From contig JAGSHP010000122.1 in NCBI GenBank assembly GCA_029855925.1, positions 1-5,390 of the forward strand: DNA of 5,390 nucleotides. The letters are read 5' to 3'. This DNA comes from Candidatus Thorarchaeota archaeon. GTDB taxonomy: Archaea > Asgardarchaeota > Thorarchaeia > Thorarchaeales > Thorarchaeaceae. This document shows positions 1 through 4,880 of the stretch, piece by piece; the first letter of the stretch is position 1, and every line of letters begins with the position of its first letter. The translations under genes and the position numbers were made by a program. Under the pieces are notes generated by a model. It was not told the origin of the DNA, did not search any database, and saw only the letters and a list, made by a program, of their open reading frames with translations.

Positions 1-108
1 ATACGGGCTCGTGCTGAGGAGGTCGAGCCCACTGAGGCAAAGATGGACCTGCGCTGGATAGCGGCTGAGGTCAATGAGGCGGAGGTTCTGGTGCTGAAGG
101 AGGCTTGA
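1..108 (+). CDS. C-terminal end of an unidentified protein (partial)
   Basis: An open frame enters from the left edge and ends at TGA 106-108, giving the last 35 residues of a protein whose start lies outside the window. The tail is acidic and Ala/Glu-rich, with a core reading MDLRWIAAEVNEAEVLVL, which could be a helix followed by a short strand. I recognise no family. It does not look like the C-terminus of LarC, LarA or a ThiF/MoeB-type E1-like enzyme. The stop is only 4 bases before the TTG of the next gene, and the next gene's Shine-Dalgarno lies inside this frame, so the two are probably cotranscribed and translationally linked. The reading is supported by codon character and spacing, not by homology. 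Confidence 0.6.
   Translation: MRARAEEVEPTEAKMDLRWIAAEVNEAEVLVLKEA
97..103 (+). promoter_or_regulatory. Shine-Dalgarno site AAGGAGG
   Basis: AAGGAGG lies inside the last codons of the preceding gene, 9 bases before the TTG at 113. It is a near-perfect match to the anti-Shine-Dalgarno and is the main reason to accept the rare TTG start of the 94-residue protein. Confidence 0.75.
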
Positions 109-112
109 AGTA

Positions 113-397
113 TTGAGTGATCTCTTCACTGTGCGCCTTTGTTCTGAAAAATCCGCATTCGAGGCCAGACTGAGTCGGACAAAGAAGTTGGACCTATCTG
201 CAGTAGCCGAGCTCATTGCGTCTGCGACTGGTATGAGGATACGAGTCAACCTTCCCGCGATTCTCATTCTTGAGAACAATGATGGTCAGACAATCACGAT
301 CTTTCCTGACGGACGGATGCTGCTGCGAGGCTTTGAGTCACAAGAGCGTGCAGAAGAAATGGTACGTGCGATTGTTGATAGAATTAGTGAAGCATGA
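113..397 (+). CDS. small protein with TBP-like sequence pattern, encoded next to larE
   Basis: This is a 94-residue protein with a TTG start behind AAGGAGG. It has no signal peptide, membrane helix or cysteine pair; its only cysteine is near the N-terminus. The order appears to be a strand (about 5-9), a helix (about 27-38), strands (about 41-54, 58-64 and 67-71) and a C-terminal helix (74-92). The stretch TITIFPDGRMLLRGFESQE followed by an amphipathic helix resembles one half of the TATA-binding-protein fold, where an F-x-S/D-G-K/R strand turn is followed by a strand, a G and a helix. That is a pattern match by eye, and 94 residues is one half-repeat only. It sits 12 bases upstream of larE in the same orientation, so a role with LarE (partner, chaperone or substrate binder) is possible but inferred. 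Function is unknown. Confidence 0.75.
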   Translation: MSDLFTVRLCSEKSAFEARLSRTKKLDLSAVAELIASATGMRIRVNLPAILILENNDGQTITIFPDGRMLLRGFESQERAEEMVRAIVDRISEA

Positions 398-409
398 TGT
401 GATGCAACC

Positions 410-1222
410 ATGGATGACATAGTTGAGCAAAAGTTCGATCGCGTCCGCGCAATGCTCCAGGGAAGACGAGTTCTGGTCGCATTCAGTGGCGGTGTTGACA
501 GTGCGACCTTGGCACTGCTCAGCAAGGAGAGTGCGAGCAAGACCGTGCTTCTGACAGTCCTCAGCATCACGTACCCCGAACGCGAGATTGAGCTTGCTCG
601 GCGAGTCGCAAGAGAGCTCGACCTTCCTCTTGAGACCGTTGAGGTAGACGAGCTGGAGAACGAACTGATGGCAAAGAACCCCGTCGATCGCTGCTATTAC
701 TGCAAGTCCGAACTATCAAGAGTCTGGCTTGACACGGCTGACAGGCTTGGTCTTGACTTGGTGGTCGAGGGCACCAACGCAAGTGATGTGACCGGTCATC
801 GGCCAGGGGCAGCGGCCATTGAAGAAGCGGGGATTCTCTCGCCTTTCAGGAAGGCGGGCATTACGAAGGAGGAGATTCGGGAGTTTGCTCGGGAGCGTGG
901 GCTCTCAGTTGCAGACCGCCCCTCAATGGCATGCCTTGCAAGCAGATTCCCCTATGGCACGGAGATCACCGAGGAGCGGGTGAGAATGGTTGACCTGCTC
1001 GAGCAGGCGGTACATGAGATCTTCGGTGTTGAGACTGTCCGGGCGCGGTTTCACGGAGATGTGGCACGTATCGAAGTTGGGCATGACGAGAGAGTGAAAC
1101 TATTCGACGAGGCAAAGCTTGACCGCCTGACAGAGCGCGCGAGATCCATTGGATTTCGTTATGTTGCAATTGATACACAGGGTTATCGGACGGGTTCGAT
1201 GGATGAGGGGCTCGAAGAGTAG
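410..1222 (+). CDS. larE: LarE, ATP-dependent sulfur insertase for nickel-pincer nucleotide cofactor synthesis
   Basis: LarE activates the carboxylates of pyridinium-3,5-biscarboxylic acid mononucleotide by adenylylation and inserts sulfur, making the thiocarboxylates that bind nickel in lactate racemase and related enzymes. The 270 residues match the usual length. The PP-loop motif SGGVDS is at 26-31, EGTNASD at 120-126 and the C-terminal signature AIDTQGYRTGSMDE at 253-266. Cys95 and Cys98 (RCYYCK) and Cys175 (SMACLASRFPYG) make the three-cysteine set expected of the [4Fe-4S] type. The single-cysteine type known from Lactobacillus instead gives up its own cysteine sulfur and has only the equivalent of Cys175. 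ATG 410 is chosen because the N-terminal helix before the PP-loop is complete; the ribosome site (GTGATG, 399-404) is weak, so coupling to the upstream gene 12 bases away is likely. Its 3' end overlaps the convergent methyltransferase by 40 bases. larA, larB and larC are not in the window. Confidence 0.93.
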   Translation: MDDIVEQKFDRVRAMLQGRRVLVAFSGGVDSATLALLSKESASKTVLLTVLSITYPEREIELARRVARELDLPLETVEVDELENELMAKNPVDRCYYCKSELSRVWLDTADRLGLDLVVEGTNASDVTGHRPGAAAIEEAGILSPFRKAGITKEEIREFARERGLSVADRPSMACLASRFPYGTEITEERVRMVDLLEQAVHEIFGVETVRARFHGDVARIEVGHDERVKLFDEAKLDRLTERARSIGFRYVAIDTQGYRTGSMDEGLEE

Positions 1223-2274
1223 AGCTCGTGTTGAACCATGTACTCTCCCTCATTCAGCTTCTTCACCGAAACAGGTCTATACAGTCTGATTCCGGTCTCC
1301 TGCCGCGTCATGACGGGGCAATGCAGAGTCCTATTGACATACTTCATCTGAGTCTTTTCGCTTGACTGTTCTCTTTTCTCAATATACGATAAGTGATCTG
1401 CTATGCGTTGTGAAATGATCTCCTCTGCAATTTCTGGGATTGCCTTGATGCGTGTGTCAATGAACGAAGCACTCTTCGGGTCGGCATCAACTCCGATACT
1501 GTTTCGAGCAGTCAGAATGGCGGCGATTGTGGTAGTTCCCGTTCCAACAAACGGGTCAAGCACAGTGTCCCCGTACACGGAGTACATCCGTATCAGCCTC
1601 AGGGGCAGCCCCAACGGAAATGCTGCGCTTCTCTTTCTAGACATACCCAGGTCTAGAGCCTGTGAGGCACCTGGCAGGTCGCTCCAAACATCAGCAAACC
1701 ACTGATTTCTCTCCTCCCAGAAATATGCACTCTCTCGTCGGACCTGTTTTTCCGTGGCAGTCCTGAACTTTCTAAGTCCACCCTTTCGGAGTATTAGTAT
1801 GTATTCATGCTCAAGTGTGACGTATGCGCCCGGTGGGAGCATTCCCGAACCCATGAACTTGCTTGGTGAATTGGTCGGTTTTTTCCAGATGATCCAAGGA
1901 AGTACTTGCAACCCCATGGAGATGGCATGACTAAGTATTCGTGCGTGGCTGGGATAGACCTGAAAGTCCTCCCCGATCTTGCGAGTTGCGTCACCAACAT
2001 TGACGCACATTATGCCACCACTCTTCAATACCCTGTACGCCTCATCCCAAGCACGGTCCAGTTCCCTGTGCATCAGTTCAAAGGCCAGAGGTCCATCACC
2101 CGTTTCCAAGGCGCTCTTGATGTCCGCACTCATCGAGGCAAATGTCTCATCCCACATCTGGATCATTGGATATGGTGGAGATGTGACAACAAGGTCCACG
2201 GACTGTGATGGGATACTCGACAGGTCCCGTGCGTCACCAATGATGATCCGGTGATTGGTTTCCACAGATGTCAC
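1183..2274 (-). CDS. site-specific DNA methyltransferase (N4-cytosine/N6-adenine, TSPPY type)
   Basis: This enzyme transfers a methyl group from S-adenosylmethionine to an exocyclic amino group in DNA. The catalytic motif IV TSPPY is at residues 31-35. The SAM-binding motif I DPFVGTGTT is at 240-248, preceded by the usual AAFPLGLPLRLI stretch (218-228) and followed by IGVDADP (260-266). Motif IV before motif I is the beta-class order, and the S in SPPY favours N4-methylcytosine over N6-methyladenine, though this rule has exceptions. The 363 residues include a roughly 80-residue tail after the fold (280-363), rich in charged residues, whose family I cannot place. The start is GTG; an in-frame stop 33 bases upstream leaves no earlier start, and the GDARDL strand before TSPPY is complete. 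The ribosome site is weak. No restriction nuclease is recognisable on either side, so it may be a solitary methylase. The last 12 codons and stop TAA run antisense through the end of larE. Confidence 0.92.
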   Translation of the reverse strand: MTSVETNHRIIIGDARDLSSIPSQSVDLVVTSPPYPMIQMWDETFASMSADIKSALETGDGPLAFELMHRELDRAWDEAYRVLKSGGIMCVNVGDATRKIGEDFQVYPSHARILSHAISMGLQVLPWIIWKKPTNSPSKFMGSGMLPPGAYVTLEHEYILILRKGGLRKFRTATEKQVRRESAYFWEERNQWFADVWSDLPGASQALDLGMSRKRSAAFPLGLPLRLIRMYSVYGDTVLDPFVGTGTTTIAAILTARNSIGVDADPKSASFIDTRIKAIPEIAEEIISQRIADHLSYIEKREQSSEKTQMKYVNRTLHCPVMTRQETGIRLYRPVSVKKLNEGEYMVQHELYSSSPSSIEPVR

Positions 2275-2562
2275 ATTCCATTTCTGAATCTTCTGCGCTT
2301 CTTGGCTCTATCCAAGTCCTCCCTCATAAGACTGACGCAAGACTTATCTCGAAAGTTGCCATGCATGGGTTGAATGACTTTACGGAGGTGCATGCCTGTA
2401 TGATAGTTGAATTGGTCTTAGATAGTGTACTGGCAATCCGCACCGATGTTGAGGTCTCATGATCTTCTTTTCCAAACCTATCTTGTTGCGCGCGAGGAGT
2501 AGGGGCGGCATCGTCTGCGGATGGCAAGTACACTGTTCCGGCGTCTTAGTGAAATCTGGAAT

Positions 2563-2574
2563 ATGCGCGCGCAT
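2563..2574. repeat. 12-bp perfect palindrome upstream of RIO kinase gene
   Basis: ATGCGCGCGCAT is a perfect inverted repeat 58 bases before the chosen GTG start. A related palindrome, GAATGCGCGCATTC, is at 4158-4171, and a shorter ATGCGCAT is at 4069-4076. It could be an operator or chance alternating GC; the sequence alone does not decide. Confidence 0.4.
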
Positions 2575-2618
2575 CCACATACAAGACAATGTACGAAGAA
2601 AAAACAACACACAATTCT

Positions 2619-2624
2619 GGAGGA
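2619..2624 (+). promoter_or_regulatory. Shine-Dalgarno site GGAGGA deciding the RIO kinase start
   Basis: GGAGGA ends 8 bases before the GTG at 2633, which is in frame with the kinase domain. No comparable site precedes the in-frame ATG at 2459, so this site argues for the shorter protein. Confidence 0.75.
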
Positions 2625-2632
2625 AGTCCATA

Positions 2633-3412
2633 GTGGCTCCCGTTGAGAAATTCAACCCAGAAAAGATGACGGCGCTGTCCTTCAAACGTGGCAGACAACG
2701 TGCGGGTAGATCCGGTCGACATGTCGCGATACGTGAGATCACCTTAGAGGAGGTCAGGCGAGATGCACAGGAGTTTGGTCTTGTCACAGACATCTACATG
2801 GAACTGAAGTCTGGCAAAGAGGCCTCGGTGTTTCTTGCACTGTGGAAAGAGTATCCCATCGTCCTCAAGGCCTTCAGGCTCTGGCAGTCCTCCCAGACTC
2901 GAAAGAAGAGGGGATTCTTTGCACCAGCAAAGATGGAGATGCTGGCAGCCAAAGAGTATGATGTTCTGATGGCTGCGTTCCAGGCTGGAGTGCCTGTCCC
3001 GACACCAATAGGGCGCGTGGGCAACTATCTCACAATGCGTTTCATTGGCGATGGTTTCACGCCAGCACCACGATTGAATGAGGTTGAACTAGCCGATCCG
3101 GAAATCGTACTCGACCAAATCCTGAGTGATTATCTGAAACTGTACCGTGATGCCCACTATACGCATGGAGACCTCAGTCCCTTCAATCTTCTCTGGTGGA
3201 GGGACAGGGCGTGGTTCATTGACTTCCCGCAGGCCAAGCTGGTAAATCCTTGGGCTGACATGCGCACAGTTGTGGAGATACTAAGTGCAGACATTGAGAA
3301 TGTCATCAAACATTTCAGGAAGTTTGGGATAGAACGAGATTGCGATGAGATTGTCAGCGACTTCCTCAAGAGCTATATTCCCAAGAACCAAGTGCACTTC
3401 CTCGAGTTCTGA
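2633..3412 (+). CDS. RIO-family serine/threonine protein kinase/ATPase, RIO1-like
   Basis: RIO kinases are atypical kinases or ATPases; in archaea and eukaryotes they are linked to late maturation of the small ribosomal subunit. With the GTG start the protein has 259 residues. It shows a basic N-terminal tail (about 8-34), the P-loop SGKEASVF (60-67), the ATP-anchoring Lys79 in VLKAF, GVPVPTPI (119-126), hinge MRFIGDG (135-141), catalytic HGDLSPFN with Asp180 and Asn185, and metal-binding Asp197 in FIDFPQA. All catalytic residues are present. PAPRLNEVEL and HGDLSPFN resemble RIO1, but IDFPQ is the RIO2 form (RIO1 usually has IDVSQ), and the usual HPNA after it reads NPWA. The roughly 80-residue winged helix that defines RIO2 is absent, so RIO1-like is the better call. 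Starting at ATG 2459 would add 58 residues that look non-coding. A terminator-like hairpin follows directly. Confidence 0.9.
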   Translation: MAPVEKFNPEKMTALSFKRGRQRAGRSGRHVAIREITLEEVRRDAQEFGLVTDIYMELKSGKEASVFLALWKEYPIVLKAFRLWQSSQTRKKRGFFAPAKMEMLAAKEYDVLMAAFQAGVPVPTPIGRVGNYLTMRFIGDGFTPAPRLNEVELADPEIVLDQILSDYLKLYRDAHYTHGDLSPFNLLWWRDRAWFIDFPQAKLVNPWADMRTVVEILSADIENVIKHFRKFGIERDCDEIVSDFLKSYIPKNQVHFLEF

Positions 3413-3415
3413 TTC

Positions 3416-3438
3416 GAGGGGTGCAGTCCCTCTTTATT
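3416..3438 (+). terminator. intrinsic-type terminator after the RIO kinase gene
   Basis: GAGGG (3416-3420) and CCCTC (3428-3432) form a 5-bp stem around a 7-base loop, followed by TTTATT. It begins 4 bases after the stop codon. The stem is short, but the placement and T-rich tail fit; archaeal termination often relies mainly on the T tract. Confidence 0.5.
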
Positions 3439-3510
3439 GCGATGCTTGACTCTACTTGACATGACGGAATTTTGCAATTGGAATGCCATCTAAAAACAAC
3501 TTGAACATCG

Positions 3511-3549
3511 GGGAAAAGGGTGTGGTGCACGCCTCGCGAGCGTGCATCA
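3511..3549 (-). terminator. hairpin and T tract at the end of the 140-residue gene
   Basis: TGCACGC (3526-3532) and GCGTGCA (3540-3546) pair perfectly around a 7-base loop. The stem can extend to 10 bp outward with one G-U pair, which takes in the TGA stop at 3549-3547. Read on the - strand, the hairpin is followed by CCCTTTTCCCC (3521-3511). The T run is short, so the terminator role is probable, not certain. Confidence 0.45.
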
Positions 3550-3969
3550 TGAAATACTGACCTTTCTCAGGACTACTCTGGATACACCAGGAATCTTCTC
3601 AAGGCTGTCCTGAAGCTCATCAAGTGAGATGACAAGCTGGTCAGGAACGAAGTAGCATTCATAATAGCATTTCTCGCCCCTGAGACATACTCCGGTAGTG
3701 AATATTATGTCTGACAGCTTTGCATCATTGAATGCAAAGTTCAGCTGCTTCAGAAAGTCCCTTGAGAGGTCATTGATCTCAATCCGTAGCAGATAGATAT
3801 TATCAGATGAAACCGGATATATTTTCATAATCCTGTCTTTGTGGTGAAGAACGGTAAGTGCCGCGCTCTCCCCGATGTCCGCTACGAACTCAGCCGGCAG
3901 GCTAACTGATTGTCCCGCCTTGAAATGTAGGATGATAGCCGAAGTGGCTCCCTCTCTATCGATCACCAT
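3547..3969 (-). CDS. unrecognised protein, possible AbrB-like segment plus ACT-like domain
   Basis: The protein has 140 residues and no membrane helix or signal peptide. Residues 17-52 (from FKAGQSVSLPAEF to KIYPV) resemble the SpoVT/AbrB swapped-hairpin pattern: G-x-V-x-L-P, a short helix, G, then strands ending in I-x-P. Residues 57-138 predict strand-helix-strand-strand-helix-strand, typical of a ferredoxin-like or ACT-type domain: YLLRIEI, a helix near 68-83, IIFTTGVCLR, CYYECYFVP, a helix near 116-128 and VSRVVLRKV. Both assignments are by eye. Three cysteines lie close together (CLRGEKCYYEC). If correct it could be a small ligand-sensing regulator. The start is ATG 3969, with GAAGG 11 bases upstream and a TATA-like box about 50 bases upstream. 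The frame stays open for another 19 codons upstream without a standard start. It is divergent from the membrane zinc-ribbon gene. Confidence 0.75.
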   Translation of the reverse strand: MVIDREGATSAIILHFKAGQSVSLPAEFVADIGESAALTVLHHKDRIMKIYPVSSDNIYLLRIEINDLSRDFLKQLNFAFNDAKLSDIIFTTGVCLRGEKCYYECYFVPDQLVISLDELQDSLEKIPGVSRVVLRKVSIS

Positions 3970-4018
3970 TACCTTTACGTCCTTCAGGGTGATTATACTG
4001 CCAAGTGGGTCTTCACTG

Positions 4019-4026
4019 TAGATAAA
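4019..4026 (-). promoter_or_regulatory. TATA-like box for the 140-residue gene
   Basis: On the - strand this reads TTTATCTA, one mismatch from the archaeal consensus TTTATATA. With the usual 25-base spacing, transcription would begin near 3996, leaving a leader of about 27 bases before ATG 3969. Confidence 0.5.
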
Positions 4027-4111
4027 TCATTCTGTCGTAAATCCCTTCCGCCTCAACCTAGCAAAATCATGCGCATTTTCTGTTCCAGACGCCTTTCCTC
4101 AAAGCACAATC

Positions 4112-4119
4112 TATAACTA
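4112..4119 (+). promoter_or_regulatory. TATA-like box for the membrane zinc-ribbon gene
   Basis: TATAACTA, with purine-rich AAAG 7 bases upstream as a possible BRE. The expected transcription start is near 4141, about 6 bases before ATG 4147. A start at the upstream TTG 4123 would fall before the transcript begins, so this box supports the ATG and a nearly leaderless mRNA. Confidence 0.5.
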
Positions 4120-4146
4120 GCCTTGGACACCTGTGCAAAGACGAGG

Positions 4147-4863
4147 ATGAAAGGTTTGAATGCGCGCATTCTACAGTTCTTTGGAGTTCTGTTGATCATC
4201 TTGTCCATAGCAATGTCCCTGATTGTCTACCAGGCAACCGCCTCACTCTCTGGTGAGCCAGCGACTCTAATTGCCTCAGGACTGATCGCGTGGGGCCTTC
4301 TTGCAATGCCCGAACTGCTAATCGGTCTGTGGGCTCTCTCAAAGGGGATCCGCGCGGCGAAGGTGGGTGATGTTTCAGGCAAGCTTATCGCGCTCGTGCA
4401 GAGAGAGGGGCGCATTGGTGTTGATGCCGCCGCTCGCGAGCTTGGTGTCACCCCTGATTACGTGGCAGATGCAGCTGAGAAGCTCGCTCGAAGAAAGTTC
4501 CCACTTGTATATCTCGATGTTGCAGAGAGTGAGATTGTGAGCCCAGGCGCAGTGAGCCTGCAAGAGAGCCTGCTCCATCTACTCTATGCTCACCGTAGAA
4601 TGACGTTTGATCAGATTGCCAAAGTCACAAACTCCACTGATGACCAGATCGTCGAGGCTTTGAGCGAGCTCTCCGAGAGCGGAAAATTCCGAGGGACCAT
4701 TGATCGTGATTCGAGAGTTGTGTACACCGCCGAGGCTGTTGCACAACTTCCCAAGGCAATCACAGAATGCCCCAATTGCGGTGGCAAGCTTCAGGCCCCA
4801 GTTCTCCCCGGTGAGGAAGAGGTCTGCCCCTATTGTGGACATGTGATTGTGAATCGTGTCTGA
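4147..4863 (+). CDS. membrane protein with tandem winged-helix-like domains and C-terminal zinc ribbon
   Basis: From ATG 4147 the protein has 238 residues. Two hydrophobic helices (about 8-29 and 40-65) form an N-terminal hairpin in the membrane, probably with the rest in the cytoplasm because basic residues (KGIRAAK) follow the second helix. Residues 78-132 contain GRIGVDAAARELGVTPDYV, a typical helix-turn-helix with a following wing, and 139-196 contain a second such unit (MTFDQIAKVTNSTDDQIVEAL) ending FRGTIDRDSRVVY. The paired helical and winged arrangement resembles PCI-type modules as well as MarR-like regulators. The C-terminus is a rubredoxin-like zinc ribbon with Cys208, Cys211, Cys227 and Cys230. 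Known families with this order were not recognised; membrane-anchored regulation or scaffolding is inferred. A longer version from TTG 4123 would add 8 residues. The stop is 8 bases from the convergent aldolase-like gene. Confidence 0.85.
   Translation: MKGLNARILQFFGVLLIILSIAMSLIVYQATASLSGEPATLIASGLIAWGLLAMPELLIGLWALSKGIRAAKVGDVSGKLIALVQREGRIGVDAAARELGVTPDYVADAAEKLARRKFPLVYLDVAESEIVSPGAVSLQESLLHLLYAHRRMTFDQIAKVTNSTDDQIVEALSELSESGKFRGTIDRDSRVVYTAEAVAQLPKAITECPNCGGKLQAPVLPGEEEVCPYCGHVIVNRV
4158..4171. repeat. 14-bp perfect palindrome at the start of the membrane protein gene
   Basis: GAATGCGCGCATTC is a perfect inverted repeat beginning 11 bases after the A of ATG 4147, inside codons for Leu-Asn-Ala-Arg-Ile-Leu. 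Given the predicted short leader it would lie about 17 bases into the transcript, a position where a repressor could block elongation. ATGCGCAT at 4069-4076, in the same divergent gap, shares its outer bases. Confidence 0.45.
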
Positions 4864-4870
4864 ATGATGT

Positions 4871-4880
4871 CTCACGTGAG
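4871..4880. repeat. 10-bp palindrome between convergent gene ends
   Basis: CTCACGTGAG covers the stop codon of the aldolase-like gene and starts 7 bases after the stop of the membrane protein gene. Its position between convergent genes suggests a possible bidirectional end signal, but no T tract follows on either strand. Confidence 0.25.

Larger units (their letters stand above)
2275..2632. other. intergenic region between divergent methyltransferase and RIO kinase genes
   Basis: This 358-base stretch must hold the promoters of both flanking genes, but I see no strong TATA-like box in it. An open frame on + spans 2268-2462; inside it GGAGGTG (2384-2390) sits 9 bases before ATG 2400, giving a possible 20-residue peptide ending at TGA 2460-2462. 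That stop overlaps the ATG at 2459, which opens an in-frame extension into the RIO kinase. The extension (2459-2632) encodes a Cys- and Arg-rich stretch unlike known RIO N-termini, so I treat it as untranslated leader. Two palindromes are present, CCATGCATGG (2359-2368) and ATGCGCGCGCAT (2563-2574). No tRNA signature was found. Confidence 0.5.

Noticed and set aside
286..570. 94-codon open frame on - across the small protein and larE
   Set aside because: It lies antisense to two well-supported genes; the translation is Ser/Arg-rich with no recognisable domain.
1906..2254. Open frames on + inside the methyltransferase
   Set aside because: They are antisense to conserved methyltransferase motifs and lack ribosome sites and domain-like sequence.
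2234..2281. Short - strand frame starting MECDICGN, zinc-finger-like, overlapping the methyltransferase start
   Set aside because: It stops after 15 codons in a different frame from the methyltransferase, with only one CxxC pair; most likely chance.
2275..2632. Possible tRNA, C/D box RNA or riboswitch in the large gap
   Set aside because: No TΨC-arm-like sequence, no paired C and D boxes and no convincing extended structure could be found by eye.
2380..2793. 137-codon open frame on - overlapping the RIO kinase N-terminus and leader
   Set aside because: Low-complexity, Cys/Pro/Arg-rich translation, antisense to the kinase gene, no ribosome site noted.
4123..4146. TTG start for the membrane protein gene
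   Set aside because: It falls only 4 bases after the TATA-like box, upstream of the predicted transcript start; ATG 4147 fits better.
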